From: Thiorhodovibrio frisius
GTDB lineage: Bacteria; Pseudomonadota; Gammaproteobacteria; Chromatiales; Chromatiaceae
Reading direction: 5' to 3'
Assembly (NCBI RefSeq): GCF_033954835.1
Contig: NZ_CP121471.1
Coordinates: forward strand, 2,350,501 to 2,414,500
Length of the DNA: 64,000 nucleotides
The position numbers were made by a program, and so were the translations under genes. Of the stretch, positions 63,180-64,000 are shown one piece after another (within the stretch, counting starts at the first letter, position 1; every line of letters begins with the position of its first letter). Below the pieces are notes generated by a model. It worked only from the letters and a program-made list of their open reading frames with translations, was not told the origin of the DNA and did not search any database.

Positions 63180-64000
63180 GTGTGCGGAATCTGCGGTGAA
63201 TTGCGCTTTGATGGTGCCCCGGTGGAGCTTGGGCGCATCGCGCGCATGATGGAGCGGTTGGCGCCGCGCGGGCCGGATCATGGCGGCAGTTACAGCGATG
63301 GTGCGCTGGCCTTTGGCCATCGGCGGCTGTCGATTATTGATCTCTCGGTGCGCGCCAATCAGCCCATGGTAGACCAGCGCCTGGGACTCGCGCTGGTGTT
63401 CAATGGCACCATTTACAACTACCCGGAGTTGCGCACGCAATTGCGCGGGCTGGGCTACGACTTTTTCTCCGATGGCGACACCGAGGTTATCCTGAAAGCC
63501 TGGCACGCCTGGGGCGAGGATTGTGTCGCGCGCTTCGACGGCATGTTTGCTTTCGCGCTCTGGGATGCCAACCGCCGAGTGCTCTTTCTAGCGCGTGATC
63601 GCTTTGGTATCAAGCCGCTTTACTGGACGCGCAATGACCAAGCCTTTCGCTTTGCCTCCAACAGCCAGGCTTTGGTGGCGGGCGGTGCGGTGGATACCGC
63701 TATCGATCCGGTCGCGCTGCATCATCTGTTTACGCTGCATGCAGTGGTGCCGGCACCGCGCACTGTGCTGAAAGGCCTGCGCAAGCTCGAACCGGCGCAT
63801 TGGCTGATGATCGAGGCCGATGGCCGCGAGCGCAGCGGCTGCTACTGGCGGCTGAATGCCACTCGCGAGCCGGTTGCCCGCTCGGAGTCCGAGTGGGTTG
63901 ATGCTGTGCATGAGCGGCTGATGCAGTCGGTGCGCAAGCGGCTCGAAATCGCCGACGTACCGGTCGGGGTGCTGCTCTCTGGGGGGCTGGATTCCAGCCT
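63180..64000 (+). CDS. Asparagine-synthase-like amidotransferase, N-acetylglutaminylglutamine type, partial
   Basis: The first 273 residues of a class II glutamine amidotransferase. Cys2 nucleophile in MCGICGELRF, LAPRGPDHGGS, FGHRRLSIIDLS, ARDRFGIKPLYW, and then the PP-loop LLSGGLDSS at the right edge, where the gene runs out. The wording of the N-terminus resembles the enzyme that amidates N-acetylglutaminylglutamine, an osmoprotectant. Asparagine synthetase AsnB is the alternative. The start is a GTG at 63180 after AGGAGG. Confidence 0.85.
   Translation, partial: MCGICGELRFDGAPVELGRIARMMERLAPRGPDHGGSYSDGALAFGHRRLSIIDLSVRANQPMVDQRLGLALVFNGTIYNYPELRTQLRGLGYDFFSDGDTEVILKAWHAWGEDCVARFDGMFAFALWDANRRVLFLARDRFGIKPLYWTRNDQAFRFASNSQALVAGGAVDTAIDPVALHHLFTLHAVVPAPRTVLKGLRKLEPAHWLMIEADGRERSGCYWRLNATREPVARSESEWVDAVHERLMQSVRKRLEIADVPVGVLLSGGLDSS

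Overview
The window is high-GC, densely coded bacterial DNA. Its gene content suggests a gammaproteobacterium of the Chromatiales / purple sulfur bacterium type: DabAB inorganic-carbon uptake, [NiFe]-hydrogenase maturation genes with HupK, a PEP-CTERM protein, an N-acetylglutaminylglutamine-type amidotransferase, and many toxin-antitoxin and IS remnants. No photosynthesis, rRNA or tRNA gene was seen, so the lineage is an inference.

Layout. 0-9 kb (mostly minus strand): lon (C-terminus cut by the window edge, unusual acidic N-terminal extension), rsmA, a periplasmic FliL-like protein, an RND efflux pump with its adaptor, and a small membrane protein. 9-13 kb (plus): a lipid/envelope glycosylation group (GT2 polyprenyl-phosphate glycosyltransferase, GT39/ArnT-like transferase, PAP2 phosphatase, small unknown). 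13-22 kb: an EVE-domain protein, an HDOD protein, and a helicase resembling MrfA. A 3.4-kb accessory segment follows (DUF4160/DUF2442 pair, broken IS91-type transposase, two toxin-antitoxin modules, a small membrane protein), and then the exonuclease resembling MrfB. The accessory segment therefore appears to split the mrfAB pair. 22-30 kb: SulP anion transporter, EamA exporter, and the dabB-dabA operon, whose DabA carries a His-rich insertion with a tandem repeat.

30-37 kb: DUF4424 protein, Spy-like periplasmic protein, histidine kinase and response regulator, SYLF protein, hflK-hflC. 37-39 kb: a strong promoter with a structured leader of about 270 nt in front of a GGDEF/degenerate-EAL protein. 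39-46 kb: a toxin-antitoxin island with four complete modules, remnants of an MNT/HEPN module, an Rpn-type nuclease, an IS3 remnant and a decayed IS4-type element with intact ends. 46-49 kb: a PEP-CTERM protein with a sigma-54-type promoter and an upstream dyad. Three further copies of that dyad lie beyond it, two in the otherwise gene-free stretch and one beside a decayed EAL paralogue.

49-64 kb: ppdK with a clear terminator; three overlapping complex-I/antiporter-like membrane genes; convergent to them, DUF4139, hupK, hypC, hypD and hypE; then a Uma2-family protein and the start of an asparagine-synthase-like amidotransferase. Two copies of the same dispersed palindromic repeat sit at 46.1 and 62.3 kb in opposite orientation.

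The observations I would check first are the PEP-CTERM promoter architecture with its orphan dyads, the split mrfAB pair, the His-rich DabA, the partnerless complex-I-like trio beside hyp genes, and the leader RNA before the GGDEF gene. All calls come from reading the sequence; no database search was run.
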